Notes: generated by a model from the sequence alone, not told the origin. A DNA stretch of 64,000 bases from Georgenia sp. M64 (GCF_038049925.1 NZ_CP145809.1:3506599-3570598), one strand, 5' to 3'. Shown: positions 37,451 through 46,267, counted from the stretch's first letter. Numbers and translations are program-made.

Positions 37451-38647
37451 TCAGGAGATCCCGAGCTGCTGGGTCAGGACGAGGGCTGCGGCGCCGCGGG
37501 TGACGATCTCGTCGCCGAGGGCGGTCATCCGCAGCTCGAGGTCGCCGTGGAGCTCGGCGAGGGTGCGCAGACGGATCGCCTCGATCGTTGCGGCGGAGAG
37601 CCGGCCCTCGAGGAGCTCCGCCGGTCCGCTGAGGACGATCTCGGAGATGTTGAGGGCGCCGACGATCGGTGCGAGCGCCCGACCGAGCACCTGCCCGGCG
37701 CGAGCGAGGACCACCTCGCGGTCGGCGGCGGTGCCGGCCTCCTCCAGCGCGGCGGTCAGACGTGCGGTGGCGAGCCAGGTCTCCAGACAGCCGGTCTTGC
37801 CGCACGCGCACTGTCCACCGCCGGGCTCGTCGACGACGACGTGGCCCACCTCGCCGGCAGCGAAGCGGCTGCCGATGACCGGTGAGCCGCCGAGGAGCAG
37901 TCCGGCTCCGACGCCGTGCCCGATCTTCACCAGGAGCGTGTCCTCGCTGGCGCCGCCGAAGCTGTGCTCGGCGAGGACGGCAACGTTGGCGTCGTTGGCC
38001 ACGACCACCGGGAGGGAGAACCGCTCCTCCAGCGCCGCCCGGAGGTTGAGGTCGTGCCAGCCGAGGTTGGGTGCGCTCATGACCACACCGGCGAGGTCGA
38101 CGATGCCGGGCGAGCCGACGCCGATGCCGAGGACGCGCCGTCCGGCCTGCCCCAGCAGCCCGGCCACGAGAGTAGCGACACGTTCGAGGGCATCGGTGCC
38201 CGTGGCGCCGTCGAGCTCGACCTCGGCGCGCGAGAGCACCTGGCCACCGAGGTCGAGCACGGCGCCGCGGAACAGCGAGTGGTCGCTCAGGTCGATCCCG
38301 ACGATGTGGGACGCGTCGCGGCTGAACTCCAGGAGGGTGGCTGGCTTGCCCGGCCGGCTGCCGCCACGAGGCCCGACCTCGGCCACGAGCCCGTCGGCGA
38401 GGAGGTCTGCCACGAGGTCGGAGACCGTGACCCGGGTGAGGCCGGTGCTGCGGGCGAGGTCCGCCCGGCTCTGCGTGCCGTCGCGGTAGAGGGTCTGCAG
38501 GATCAGGGCCCGGTTGTGCGGCCGCGCCTGGCCTGGCAGCACCTTGGCGCTGATGCGCAGGCGCCCGCCCACGAGCCCACCGGCCGCCACGAAAGGCGTG
38601 GTGCGGCGCCCCTCGGGGACCGTCGGTGAGCCGCTCGTGGTCTGCAT
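37451..38647 (-). CDS. ROK-family transcriptional repressor
   Basis: About 398 residues. The N-terminal winged helix-turn-helix is NRALILQTLYRDGTQSRADL with RSTGLTRVTVSDLVADLL (about residues 46-84). A full ROK domain follows with VGIDLSDHSLFRGAVLDLGG, ANDANVAVLAE and the zinc motif CACGKTGCLE. It resembles NagC/XylR-type repressors that sense sugars. It is the first gene before the binding protein/ABC operon. A 23-base imperfect palindrome lies just upstream and is its likely operator. The ATG at 38647 has no good ribosome site, so translation may be leaderless. Confidence 0.92.
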   Translation of the reverse strand: MQTTSGSPTVPEGRRTTPFVAAGGLVGGRLRISAKVLPGQARPHNRALILQTLYRDGTQSRADLARSTGLTRVTVSDLVADLLADGLVAEVGPRGGSRPGKPATLLEFSRDASHIVGIDLSDHSLFRGAVLDLGGQVLSRAEVELDGATGTDALERVATLVAGLLGQAGRRVLGIGVGSPGIVDLAGVVMSAPNLGWHDLNLRAALEERFSLPVVVANDANVAVLAEHSFGGASEDTLLVKIGHGVGAGLLLGGSPVIGSRFAAGEVGHVVVDEPGGGQCACGKTGCLETWLATARLTAALEEAGTAADREVVLARAGQVLGRALAPIVGALNISEIVLSGPAELLEGRLSAATIEAIRLRTLAELHGDLELRMTALGDEIVTRGAAALVLTQQLGIS

Positions 38648-38668
38648 CACATTAGTAAAGACGCTTCA

Positions 38669-38691
38669 CAAACCTCTTGGCAAGGGGTTTG
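38669..38691. promoter_or_regulatory. Candidate ROK repressor operator
   Basis: CAAACCTCTTG-G-CAAGGGGTTTG is a 23-base palindrome with one mismatch in 11-base arms, 22 bases upstream of the repressor ATG and in an AT-richer promoter zone. Size and symmetry fit a ROK-family operator for autoregulation. Confidence 0.6.
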
Positions 38692-38881
38692 TTAGGACTG
38701 TTTACAAGATCGTTACATCCCGATGTGTCCGCGATGTCCGCGATCGGCTCTCCGATGGCGCCGAGGCAGCGTCCCCGCGACACGCACCGCCCAGTCGGTC
38801 CGCGACTCCTGCGCTCGACGTGTTCACGATCTCCGGCGCCGGCCCGCTCTACGCTTGGACCACACCCCTGGGGAGGTCGGG

Positions 38882-39238
38882 ATGAGCGAGCAGCCCACGC
38901 AGACCGAAGACCCTGGCGCCGACGGCGCGCCGGCGGAGTCCGGCGCGCACACCGCGCCGGAGCGGGAGCACTACGACGTCTTCGACCAGCTCATGGACGC
39001 CGTCGCCGCGGGCGACCTCACCCAGGACGCGGCCATCGCGATCTACCGTGACCTCAAGCCGGTTGCGGTCCAGGAGGTCATCCCCGGGACTCCGCACCGG
39101 CACGAGCTCATCGCCAACACCGGCGAGGAGTGGTGCATCGACTGCGGCGGCCCGGCCCGCGCGTGCCCGGTGGGCAACGGGGCGCCGACCGAGGGTGAGG
39201 AGCAGCCGTCCGCCAACGATCCCTTCGTCGCCGAGTGA
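38882..39238 (+). CDS. Small acidic protein with Cys motif, unknown function
   Basis: A 118-residue acidic protein. The N-terminal 30 residues are low-complexity (EQPTQTEDPGADGAPAESG). A helical section follows, YDVFDQLMDAVAAGDLTQDA, then PHRHELIANTGEEWCIDCGG and RACP. The Cys-x-x-Cys and third Cys with preceding His residues could bind a metal or form a disulfide. GGGGAGG lies 6-7 bases before the ATG, so expression is credible. It stands alone between the ROK repressor promoter and the IS element. Confidence 0.75.
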   Translation: MSEQPTQTEDPGADGAPAESGAHTAPEREHYDVFDQLMDAVAAGDLTQDAAIAIYRDLKPVAVQEVIPGTPHRHELIANTGEEWCIDCGGPARACPVGNGAPTEGEEQPSANDPFVAE

Positions 39239-39309
39239 GAGCGGTGTGCGCAGGTTGCCAGGGTGGTGGTGAGACACCTCTGTTGGCTTCCGTGCAGATC
39301 GGATGAAAG

Positions 39310-39765
39310 ATGATTGATGTCGAGATCGGTCTTACGCCCAAGGGCCGGCGTGCGTTCCCGTTGGAGTTCCGGATCGAGTTCCTCGCACAGTGGGACGCTT
39401 GCGTGGAGTACGGGGCGAAGATGCGACTGCTTCGTGAGCACGCGTTGGCCCGCAAGACGGTCTCGCGTTGGCTCCACGCCCGGGAGAGCGGGCAGTGGCA
39501 GGCGGCGATGGAAAGCGCGACCCAAGGGAGTTCGAGTCGGGTGGACAGTCAAGATCGGGCCGAGCTGGCCCGGTTGCGGATCGAGAACGAGGCCTTGAAA
39601 TCCAAGGTCGCTCGCTCCGAGGCCGCACAGGAAATACTCGGAAAAGCATTCGAGCTCTTGCAGGGGATCAACACGGGCTCGACCGAACCAGCAACACAGA
39701 TCCCCCCGTCGCTGATGAGCGCGGACGAGTACGCGCAGTGGCTCAAGCGACACAGACTGTCTTGA
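39310..39765 (+). CDS. IS3-family transposase OrfA
   Basis: A 151-residue HTH protein: FPLEFRIEFLAQWDACVEYG, LRLLREHALARKTVSRWLHA form the DNA-binding domain, and RIENEALKSKVARSEAAQEI with LGKAFELLQ is the leucine-zipper region used to oligomerise. Its TGA overlaps the first codon of orfB (TTGA), in the -1 frame, the usual arrangement for coupled or frameshifted IS3 transposase production. Confidence 0.85.
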   Translation: MIDVEIGLTPKGRRAFPLEFRIEFLAQWDACVEYGAKMRLLREHALARKTVSRWLHARESGQWQAAMESATQGSSSRVDSQDRAELARLRIENEALKSKVARSEAAQEILGKAFELLQGINTGSTEPATQIPPSLMSADEYAQWLKRHRLS

Positions 39766-40772
39766 TCGAGACCATCCAGGCGCTGAGCAGGGCCGGGATG
39801 GCGGTCACGCCCGCCTGCCGGCAGGTCGGGCTCGCCCGGGCGACGTACTACCGCCGCGATCGCGGGTATACCCACTATCGACCGGTCAAAGATCCGGTGG
39901 CCCACCGCGACCGGGTCCAGCCCGCGGCCCTGAGCCAGAAAGAACGCGATCAGATCGTCACCGCTCTGAGCAAGGAAGAACACGCAGAGCGTTCCGTGGT
40001 CCAGGTCTACTGGGCCGAGTTCGACGCCGGCACGATCGCCTGCTCGCAGCGCACGTTCTACCGTGTGGCGGCCGCTCATCACCTCGTCGGGGACCTGCGC
40101 CCGACGAACCGCCGTTCACCGTCGTCACGGCGGACGCCCGCCGTCGCCGCGACCCGCGTCGGGGACCTTTGGTCCTGGGACGTCACCGAGCTCCGCGGAC
40201 CCGGCCGCGACCGCTACTTCCTCTACCTCGCCCTCGACGTCTTCTCCCGCTACCCGGTCGGGTGGTGCATCGAGCACTCCCAAACCACCGAACGGGCCCG
40301 GGAGATGTTCACCACCGCGATCCACGACCACGGGCCACCGCGGACTATCCACGCCGACAACGGCTCGATCCAACGCGCCCACGACCTCATCGCGGACCTT
40401 CACAAACACGGCGCAGTAACTTCCTACTCCCGGCCCCGCGTCAGCGACGACAACCCATTTTCCGAGTCCCTGTTCAAGACCATCAAGTACGACCCCACCT
40501 GTCCCGAACAATTCCAGAGCCTTGACCACGCCCGGGAATGGACACAGAACTACCTCCACCAGTACGCCACGACCCATCGCCACAGCGCCCTGGGCCGCCA
40601 CACCCCGCACAGCGTCCACACCGGAACGGCCCACCAGATCCACCAACAACGCCAGACCCAGCTCGAGGCCTACTGGAACGAACACCCCAACCGCTTCCGG
40701 CGCCGCCCCACCCCTCCACCGCTACCCCAAACAACCGGAATCAACACACACCTGCTGTCTCAGCAAGGTTGA
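39762..40772 (+). CDS. IS3-family transposase OrfB (DDE integrase)
   Basis: About 336 residues with an N-terminal HTH_21-like part (ACRQVGLARATYYRRDRGY) and an rve integrase core. DDE residues are Asp in WSWDVTEL, Asp in IHADNGS and Glu in DDNPFSESLFKTIKY. The C-terminus has the HSALGRHTPHSVHTG motif typical of IS3 OrfB. The best start is TTG at 39762 within the orfA stop; a -1 frameshift fusion with OrfA is possible. The frame is intact, so the element may still be active. Confidence 0.88.
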   Translation: MIETIQALSRAGMAVTPACRQVGLARATYYRRDRGYTHYRPVKDPVAHRDRVQPAALSQKERDQIVTALSKEEHAERSVVQVYWAEFDAGTIACSQRTFYRVAAAHHLVGDLRPTNRRSPSSRRTPAVAATRVGDLWSWDVTELRGPGRDRYFLYLALDVFSRYPVGWCIEHSQTTERAREMFTTAIHDHGPPRTIHADNGSIQRAHDLIADLHKHGAVTSYSRPRVSDDNPFSESLFKTIKYDPTCPEQFQSLDHAREWTQNYLHQYATTHRHSALGRHTPHSVHTGTAHQIHQQRQTQLEAYWNEHPNRFRRRPTPPPLPQTTGINTHLLSQQG

Positions 40773-40842
40773 CAACTACCGTGTGCGGGGATCGTTCGGC
40801 AACTGAGTGATCAGCCGCGACCTGCTCGACCCGGCACCGCTC

Positions 40843-41520
40843 TCAGGCCTGGCCGGACAGCGCGTCGACGAACCACGACGTGATTGTCGTGGGGTGCGTG
40901 ATCGCCGTGCCCACACACACCGCGTGCGCCCCGGCCGCGAGCGCGGCGGCGGCCTGCGCGGGGGTGTGGATGCGCCCCTCGGCGATCACGGGCACGCTGA
41001 CAGCCGCGACCACCTGCTCGAGCAGCTCGAGGTCCGGGCCGTCGGTCCTCGGCCGCTCGCCGGTATACCCGGCAAGCGTGGTCCCGACGAGGTCCGCGCC
41101 GGCGTCGGCCGCGGCAAGAGCGTCCCCAAGCGAACCGCAGTCCGCCATGACGAGGACGTCGCTGTGCTCGCGCAGCGCTGAGATCGTCTCGGCCAGGGTG
41201 CGCCTGTCCGGTCGCGGGCGCTGCGTGCCGTCGACGGCGACGACGTGCGCCCCGGCCTCGGCGACCCTGATCGCGTGCTGCAGCGTCGGGGTGATGAAGA
41301 CCCCGTCGGTGCCGTCCTTGACGAGCCCGATCACCGGGACGTCGACCGCGGCGACCACCTGGCGGATGTCCTCCTCGCCCTGCGCGCGGACGGCGGCGGC
41401 GCCACCCGCGACGGCAGCCCGGGCCACCTGGGCCATCGTGCGCGGGTCCCGCATCGCCTCGCCCGGGTAGGCCTGGCAGGAGACGATCAGCCGCCCGCGC
41501 ATCAGCTCGATCACGTCCAT
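40843..41520 (-). CDS. nanE: N-acylglucosamine-6-phosphate 2-epimerase
   Basis: A 225-residue TIM-barrel enzyme converting N-acetylmannosamine 6-phosphate to N-acetylglucosamine 6-phosphate. LIVSCQAYPGEAMRDP (about residues 11-26), VPVIGLVKDG with catalytic Lys, FITPTLQHA and VIAEGRIHTPAQAAAALAAG (about 177-196) match NanE. It overlaps the ROK kinase gene by 10 bases. No nanA lyase is present, so the pair may serve ManNAc released from polysaccharide rather than free sialic acid. The IS3 element lies about 66 bases beyond its 3' end. Confidence 0.92.
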   Translation of the reverse strand: MDVIELMRGRLIVSCQAYPGEAMRDPRTMAQVARAAVAGGAAAVRAQGEEDIRQVVAAVDVPVIGLVKDGTDGVFITPTLQHAIRVAEAGAHVVAVDGTQRPRPDRRTLAETISALREHSDVLVMADCGSLGDALAAADAGADLVGTTLAGYTGERPRTDGPDLELLEQVVAAVSVPVIAEGRIHTPAQAAAALAAGAHAVCVGTAITHPTTITSWFVDALSGQA

Positions 41521-42485
41521 GCCCGCTCCTCCACCAGGTCCCACGCCCCCTTGGCGGCTCCCACGATGGCCGCCTCGTTGCCAAGAGCCGCCCGCAGCAG
41601 CGGGATGCCGGCGAGCGGGTCGATGAGCTCGGCCCGCAGGGTGGCCTCCATCGTGTCCCACCACAGCTCGCCGGAGCCGGCCAGCCCGCCGGTCACCAGG
41701 ACGGCGTCCGGGTCGAGCACCGTGACGATCCCCGCGGTGCCCCGGCCGACGGCGGTGGCGGAGTCCCGCACCGCGCGGACCGCAGCCTCGTCGCCGGCCA
41801 CCGCCCGGGCCACGACGTCACGCGCGTCGGGGCTCGCCGAGTCACCGCCGAGGGCCAGGTACCGACGGCGCAGACCGGGGCCGGCGCCGATGGCCTCGAG
41901 GTGCCCGGTCCGTCCGCAGCTGCACCGCAGACCCTCCGCACCCGGGACCGGCAGGTGCCCGATCTCGCCGGCCACGTGGTGGGCGCCGCGCAGCGGGATC
42001 CCGTCGAGGACCACCGAGCCGCCGACGCCGGTCCCGACCGCCACGACCAGGACGCTGCCGAGCCCGGCGGCCGCGCCGACCCAGGCCTCCCCGCTCGCGT
42101 GCGCGTCGACGTCGTTCTGCACGTGGACGCCGACCTCTCCCAGCTCGGGCGCCAGCCGCGCTCGCAGGCCGTCGGCGACGGCGGTGCCGGTCCAGCCGGG
42201 CAGGACGTCGGTGGCCGAGACGACCCGACCCCGGCCGACGTCGACCACTCCGGCCGTACCGATACCGACGCCGAGGATCGGTCGGCGGCCCCCTGCGTCG
42301 CCGGCCGGTCCTGTCATCCGGGCCAGCTCGAGGACGAGCCCGGCGACGGCGTCGAGCACGGCACCCGGCCCGTCCGCCGCGGGTGTGCGCACCTCGAGCA
42401 CGTCCCCGAGCGTGCCGTCGGCGGCGACGCACGCCCCGGCGATCTTCGTGCCGCCGAGGTCGATCCCGACCACCGCTCGCTCCAT
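41511..42485 (-). CDS. ROK-family sugar kinase, probable ManNAc kinase (NanK-like)
   Basis: A 324-residue ROK kinase. GIDLGGTKIAGACVAADGTL (about residues 7-26), QNDVDAHASGEAWVGAAAG and VAVGTGVGGSVVLDG are the ATP and sugar sites; EIGHLPVPGAEGLRCSCGRT then GHLE is the zinc region, in which the usual last Cys of CxCGxxGC is His. It overlaps nanE, so N-acetylmannosamine is the expected substrate. The ATG at 42485 has GGGAG close upstream; a longer N-terminus is less likely. Confidence 0.87.
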   Translation of the reverse strand: MERAVVGIDLGGTKIAGACVAADGTLGDVLEVRTPAADGPGAVLDAVAGLVLELARMTGPAGDAGGRRPILGVGIGTAGVVDVGRGRVVSATDVLPGWTGTAVADGLRARLAPELGEVGVHVQNDVDAHASGEAWVGAAAGLGSVLVVAVGTGVGGSVVLDGIPLRGAHHVAGEIGHLPVPGAEGLRCSCGRTGHLEAIGAGPGLRRRYLALGGDSASPDARDVVARAVAGDEAAVRAVRDSATAVGRGTAGIVTVLDPDAVLVTGGLAGSGELWWDTMEATLRAELIDPLAGIPLLRAALGNEAAIVGAAKGAWDLVEERAWT

Positions 42486-42609
42486 GCCTGCTCCCACCCG
42501 CTCCTCCTCCACCGCCGACCGGGGGCGCGGCGCCACGCGCCACACCCCCGGCCCTTGCGGATCCGCTCGATCCGTCGCCGATCGTCGACGTCGACCGGAC
42601 CGCCCGGCT

Positions 42610-44901
42610 CTACCGTCGCACGGTCACGGTCAGCGGCTCGCTCACCGTCGTCCCGGCATGGTTAGTGAGCTCGACGACGTACGTGTACGCGCCCAGCCCC
42701 TTCCCGCTGACCGCGGCCGAGACCTGCTGCGCCGACGGCGTCGCCGCCTCGAGCTCACCCTCGGCGATGACGGCCCCGTCCTCGAGGATCCGGTACGACG
42801 TCGCGTTAGTGCCCCACCACATGTTCGCGGTGACGGTGTAGTCGCCGTCGCCGTCCTTGCGGTTGTCGTGGCTGAGCACCGGCGTGCCGGGTCCGGCGTC
42901 GGTGACCTCGACGGTCACCGAGGTCGTCGCGGTCGCACCCTGGGAGTTGATGAGCTCGCCGGTGTAGACGTACGTGCCGTTGACCCGCCCGGTGACCGGG
43001 ATCCGCAGCGACTGCGCCTCAGGCGTGTCGAGCGACAGGGTCTCGGCCGCGATGAGCTCGCCGTTCTCGTAGAGGGTGAAGACGCTGCCGTTGGTGCCCC
43101 ACCACAGGTCCATGAGGACCTCGAAGTTCCCGTCGTCCAGGCCGGTGGCCCAGCCGCTGGTCGAGCGCAGGTCCGCCTCGCCCGGCGCCTCGGTCTCCTC
43201 GTCCGCCGGGACCTCCGGGACGACGACGACGGCGTCGCACGCGGCCTGCTCCTCCTCGGTGGGGGTCCACCGCAGCCACGCGAACTCCGCCTCGATCTCG
43301 GCGGCGGCGGTCGCCCCGCGCATCGCGAACGGCCCGACGCCGACCGGGGCCAGGGCCCCGAGGTCGTGCGAGCGGCCCCACGGCTGGAAGGTCTCGCCGT
43401 CGACCGACACGCTCGCCGAGACGGCCGTCCCGTCGCTGCTCAGCCGCAGCCAGAACGTCTCGCCCAGACCTGCCGGCGGCGCGAGGGAGTCCGCCGAGGT
43501 GTTGATGTCGCTGCCGTTGACGCGCCGGATGAACTCCAGCCGCGGCCCGAACGAGCCGTGGACGAGGTCGAGCTTGGCGTAGTTGGCGTCGTCGCGGTAC
43601 AGCAGCAGACCGGCCTGCTGGAACCTCTCGGTGGGCGAGACCCTCACCTCGGTGGTCACCTCCCAGGCGCCGTCCGGCACCTGTTGGAGGAGCAGCGGCG
43701 CCCCGTTGACGCCGGAGTGGTAGGTCGGCAGGACGAGCGAGCCGTCGCGCAGCTCGTGCCGGCTGGCGTCGGCGCGCACCCGCACCGGCCACAGGTCGGC
43801 GTCGAGCTCGGTGCCGTCGAACTCGTCGGAGTCGACACCCGCACACTGCTCGCGCAGCGGGTCGGGGTCGGGCACGGGGTCCGGCGGCCGGACGGCGTCG
43901 GGGTTGAGCTTGGCGTAGGCGATGGTCGCGCCGAGCCGGTCGCCCGCCTCGTAGAAGAGGTACGTCCCCGTCTCGTCGGTGACGATCTCGGGCGCTGCCA
44001 CGCGGCCGGTGTCCTCGCCCACGCCGCTCGCCTTGTGGAGGGTCAGGGTCGGGCCGGTCTCGGTGAGGGTCGGGTCGACGGTCCGTGCGTGGATCTTCCC
44101 TGACGACGCGTGGTAGATGACGTAGAGCTGCCCCTCCCACTCCCAGAGGTTCGCGCTGGAGACGTTCTGCCCCTCCTCGGCGCCCGGGACGACGAGCGGC
44201 TCGGCGCGCACGTCCCAGTCGCGTCCGTCCACGGACTCCGCCACGCGGATCCGGCGGATGTTCTCCGGGGTGTTGTCCATGTAGAACATCGCGTACTCGT
44301 AGGCCGAGGCCTCGTCCGGGTGCTCGAAGACCCGCGCGTAGGACGTCTCGGAGGTGCCCGGGCCGCCGTCGGCGTTGGTCACCGCGACCCCGCCGTACTC
44401 GAAGGTGACCCCGTCGGTGGAGGTGGCGTACCGGGTGGTGCTGTTCTCACCGTGGAAGTACAGGAACAGCTTCTGCTCGGTCGGGTGCCAGAAGGCCTCC
44501 GGGGTGGAGACGTGCGAGACGGTGTCGTAGTGCGGCAGCCACGTGTTGGCGATGAGCGGGTTGCCCGGGTGCTCGGTCCAGGGACCCTCGAGGGAGTCGG
44601 CGTACATGAGGACGACGCCGCCCGGCGCGTCGTGGGGGGCGAGGTAGAGGTACCACTCGCCCAGGGGGTCCGCGAGGTGCTCGCCCGCGTGGAAGACGCT
44701 GGGGAAGATGTACTCGTCCGTGGGGTTGTAGAGCATCTCCTCCTTGTCGGTGATGATGCCCTGGAACTCGAACACCGGCAGGTCGTCCTGCCCGGGTCCC
44801 TCCTCGGCGCCCGCGGCGCCGGCCATGCCGGTCACCGCCAGCAGCGCCGCGCACAGCGTCGCCAGCGGCGCCCAGACCCTGCGACGTTGTCGTGTCCTCA
44901 T
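42610..44901 (-). CDS. Secreted beta-propeller (GH43-like) protein with laminin-G-like and Ig domains
   Basis: A 763-residue secreted protein (signal peptide about residues 1-32). Residues about 40-345 look like a five-bladed GH43/GH32-type propeller: GEWYLYLAPHDAPGGVVLMY, FWHPTEQKLFLYFHGENS, YATSTDGVTFE and APEIVTDETGTYLFYEAGDR. Residues about 360-560 resemble a DUF1349/concanavalin-like domain (FDGTELDADLWPVRVRADAS, FQQAGLLLYRDDANYAKLDL). Two C-terminal Ig modules with WWGTNGSVFTLYENGELI and MWWGTNATSYRILEDG match those of chitinases and endoglucanases. GGAGGT precedes the ATG; TAG stop. A LacI-type operator sits in its promoter. Probably a glycosidase of a polysaccharide locus. Confidence 0.82.
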   Translation of the reverse strand: MRTRQRRRVWAPLATLCAALLAVTGMAGAAGAEEGPGQDDLPVFEFQGIITDKEEMLYNPTDEYIFPSVFHAGEHLADPLGEWYLYLAPHDAPGGVVLMYADSLEGPWTEHPGNPLIANTWLPHYDTVSHVSTPEAFWHPTEQKLFLYFHGENSTTRYATSTDGVTFEYGGVAVTNADGGPGTSETSYARVFEHPDEASAYEYAMFYMDNTPENIRRIRVAESVDGRDWDVRAEPLVVPGAEEGQNVSSANLWEWEGQLYVIYHASSGKIHARTVDPTLTETGPTLTLHKASGVGEDTGRVAAPEIVTDETGTYLFYEAGDRLGATIAYAKLNPDAVRPPDPVPDPDPLREQCAGVDSDEFDGTELDADLWPVRVRADASRHELRDGSLVLPTYHSGVNGAPLLLQQVPDGAWEVTTEVRVSPTERFQQAGLLLYRDDANYAKLDLVHGSFGPRLEFIRRVNGSDINTSADSLAPPAGLGETFWLRLSSDGTAVSASVSVDGETFQPWGRSHDLGALAPVGVGPFAMRGATAAAEIEAEFAWLRWTPTEEEQAACDAVVVVPEVPADEETEAPGEADLRSTSGWATGLDDGNFEVLMDLWWGTNGSVFTLYENGELIAAETLSLDTPEAQSLRIPVTGRVNGTYVYTGELINSQGATATTSVTVEVTDAGPGTPVLSHDNRKDGDGDYTVTANMWWGTNATSYRILEDGAVIAEGELEAATPSAQQVSAAVSGKGLGAYTYVVELTNHAGTTVSEPLTVTVRR

Positions 44902-45021
44902 CGGTTGACCTCCGTTCCGTCCCGCTTCCTCGCGGGACTCGTGCGGCCCTCCGGCGGGCCTGTGGGAGGCCTCGCGACGGAGGTGCCGGCGCGGTCCCGC
45001 CGGCCTGCGTCACTCAACTGA

Positions 45022-45035
45022 GTCATACGTAAAAC
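45022..45035. promoter_or_regulatory. LacI-type operator in the promoter of the secreted propeller gene
   Basis: Read on the minus strand this is GTTTTACGTATGAC, preceded by CTTGCT. The block CTTG-xx-GTTTTACG is repeated on the plus strand at 45137-45156 before the LacI gene. Both therefore have a TTGxxG hexamer abutting a CG-centred half site, as expected of a LacI-family operator placed at a -35 element. Confidence 0.65.
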
Positions 45036-45142
45036 AGCAAGACCCTTCCCGACGTCGATCCGCGCTTCCCAGCGCTGCGCTCGGTCGGGGCCCGCCTGCG
45101 GCCGTCAGATCCGGATAGATCTCAGCACTGCAGACCCTTGTC

Positions 45143-45156
45143 GTTTTACGCAAAAC
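45143..45156. promoter_or_regulatory. LacI-type operator upstream of the LacI gene
   Basis: GTTTTACGCAAAAC is a near-perfect 14-base palindrome with central CG, the hallmark of LacI-family operators, 41 bases before the LacI ATG. It matches the site at 45022-45035 on the other strand, so one regulator probably controls both divergent units. Confidence 0.75.
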
Positions 45157-45196
45157 CTGATTCGCTCCCCTCCATCGACCACGGAAGGACCCAAGG

Positions 45197-46267
45197 ATGA
45201 GTCCGAGGACCCGGCGGGCCACACAGGCCGACGTCGCCCGCCTCGCGGGCGTGAGCCAGACGACCGTCTCCATGGTGCTCACCGGCACCGGGACGGCGCA
45301 GCGCCGCGTCAGCGACGAGGTGCGCGAGCGGGTCCTGCGCGCCATCGAGGTCACCGGCTACGCGGCCAACCCGTTCGCCCAACGCCTGGCGGGCGGCCGC
45401 ACGAGCATCATCGGGGTCTACACCTACGAGTCGGTCTTCCCCCACTCGGCCGGCGACTTCTACCACCCGTTCCTCGAGGGCGTGGAGAACGAGGCCGAGC
45501 GCGCCGGCGTCGACCTGCTCATGTTCACCTCCCTCTCCGGCGCCGAGGGCCGCCGCCTCCAGGCCTCCGGCGGCCTGGGCCGCCTGCACGTGGCCGACGG
45601 GTGCGTCCTCCTCGGCCGGCACAGCCACACCGAGGACCTCGCCGAGCTGCTCAAGCAGGACTTCCCCTTCTCCTTCGTCGGGCGCCGCGAGGCCCCGGGC
45701 GGCAAGGTGCCCTACGCCGGCGCCGCCTACGACCTCGCCACCCAGCAGGTGGTGGAGAACCTCCTGCTCCTTGGCCACCGCCGCATCGTCCTCATCAGCG
45801 AGTACACCGACCACGAGTCGGTCAAGGACCGCGCCCGCGGCTACCGCCGGGCCATGGCCCGCGCCGGTCTGCAGCCCGTCACGTTCGACGAGCCGGACCT
45901 CGGCTCCGGCGAGCTCCTCGACGCCCTGCGCCACGCCGGCGTCACCGCCGCCCTGGCCTCGTCCGACCTCGCCGCCCCCCTGCGCCGCGCGGCTCTGGCC
46001 CGCGGCCTCGACGTCCCCGGCGACCTCTCCATCGCGCGCCTGGGCGACCCCGAGCACCCCGACACCGAGGACGTCGACTGGTCCGGCTTCCTCATCCCCC
46101 GCCAGGAGATGGGCGCCGAGGCGCTGCGCGTCGTCCTGCGCCAGCTCACCCCCATCGAGGGGGACGAGGACCTCCAGGTCCTCATCCCGTGCGCGGTCGT
46201 CCCCGGGACGACCGTCGCGCGGCACACGTCCCCGGCCGGCCGGCCGGCACCCAGCGGAAAGGCATGA
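45197..46267 (+). CDS. LacI-family transcriptional regulator
   Basis: A 356-residue regulator. The N-terminal headpiece is TQADVARLAGVSQTTVSMVL (about residues 9-28) with hinge helix NPFAQRLAGGRT. The effector domain has GVYTYESVFPHSAGDFYHPF, NLLLLGHRRIVLISEYTDHE and ALASSDLAAPLRRAALARGL. GGAAGGA precedes the ATG. It is coupled (ATGA) to the FAD oxidoreductase gene, so it is autoregulated as part of the operon. Predicted repressor of the polysaccharide/sugar locus on both sides. Confidence 0.93.
   Translation: MSPRTRRATQADVARLAGVSQTTVSMVLTGTGTAQRRVSDEVRERVLRAIEVTGYAANPFAQRLAGGRTSIIGVYTYESVFPHSAGDFYHPFLEGVENEAERAGVDLLMFTSLSGAEGRRLQASGGLGRLHVADGCVLLGRHSHTEDLAELLKQDFPFSFVGRREAPGGKVPYAGAAYDLATQQVVENLLLLGHRRIVLISEYTDHESVKDRARGYRRAMARAGLQPVTFDEPDLGSGELLDALRHAGVTAALASSDLAAPLRRAALARGLDVPGDLSIARLGDPEHPDTEDVDWSGFLIPRQEMGAEALRVVLRQLTPIEGDEDLQVLIPCAVVPGTTVARHTSPAGRPAPSGKA

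Larger units (their letters stand above)
39254..40776 (+). mobile_element. IS3-family insertion sequence
   Basis: An element of about 1.5 kb with orfA and orfB. Imperfect terminal inverted repeats are visible: GTTG-x-CA ... TGAGACA at 39254-39276 and its complement at 40756-40776, the latter covering the orfB stop. GTGTGCG occurs just outside both ends (39244-39250 and 40781-40787), but it is longer than the 3-4 base target duplications usual for IS3, so exact ends are uncertain. Codon use is less GC-rich than the flanks, consistent with acquisition. Confidence 0.75.
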
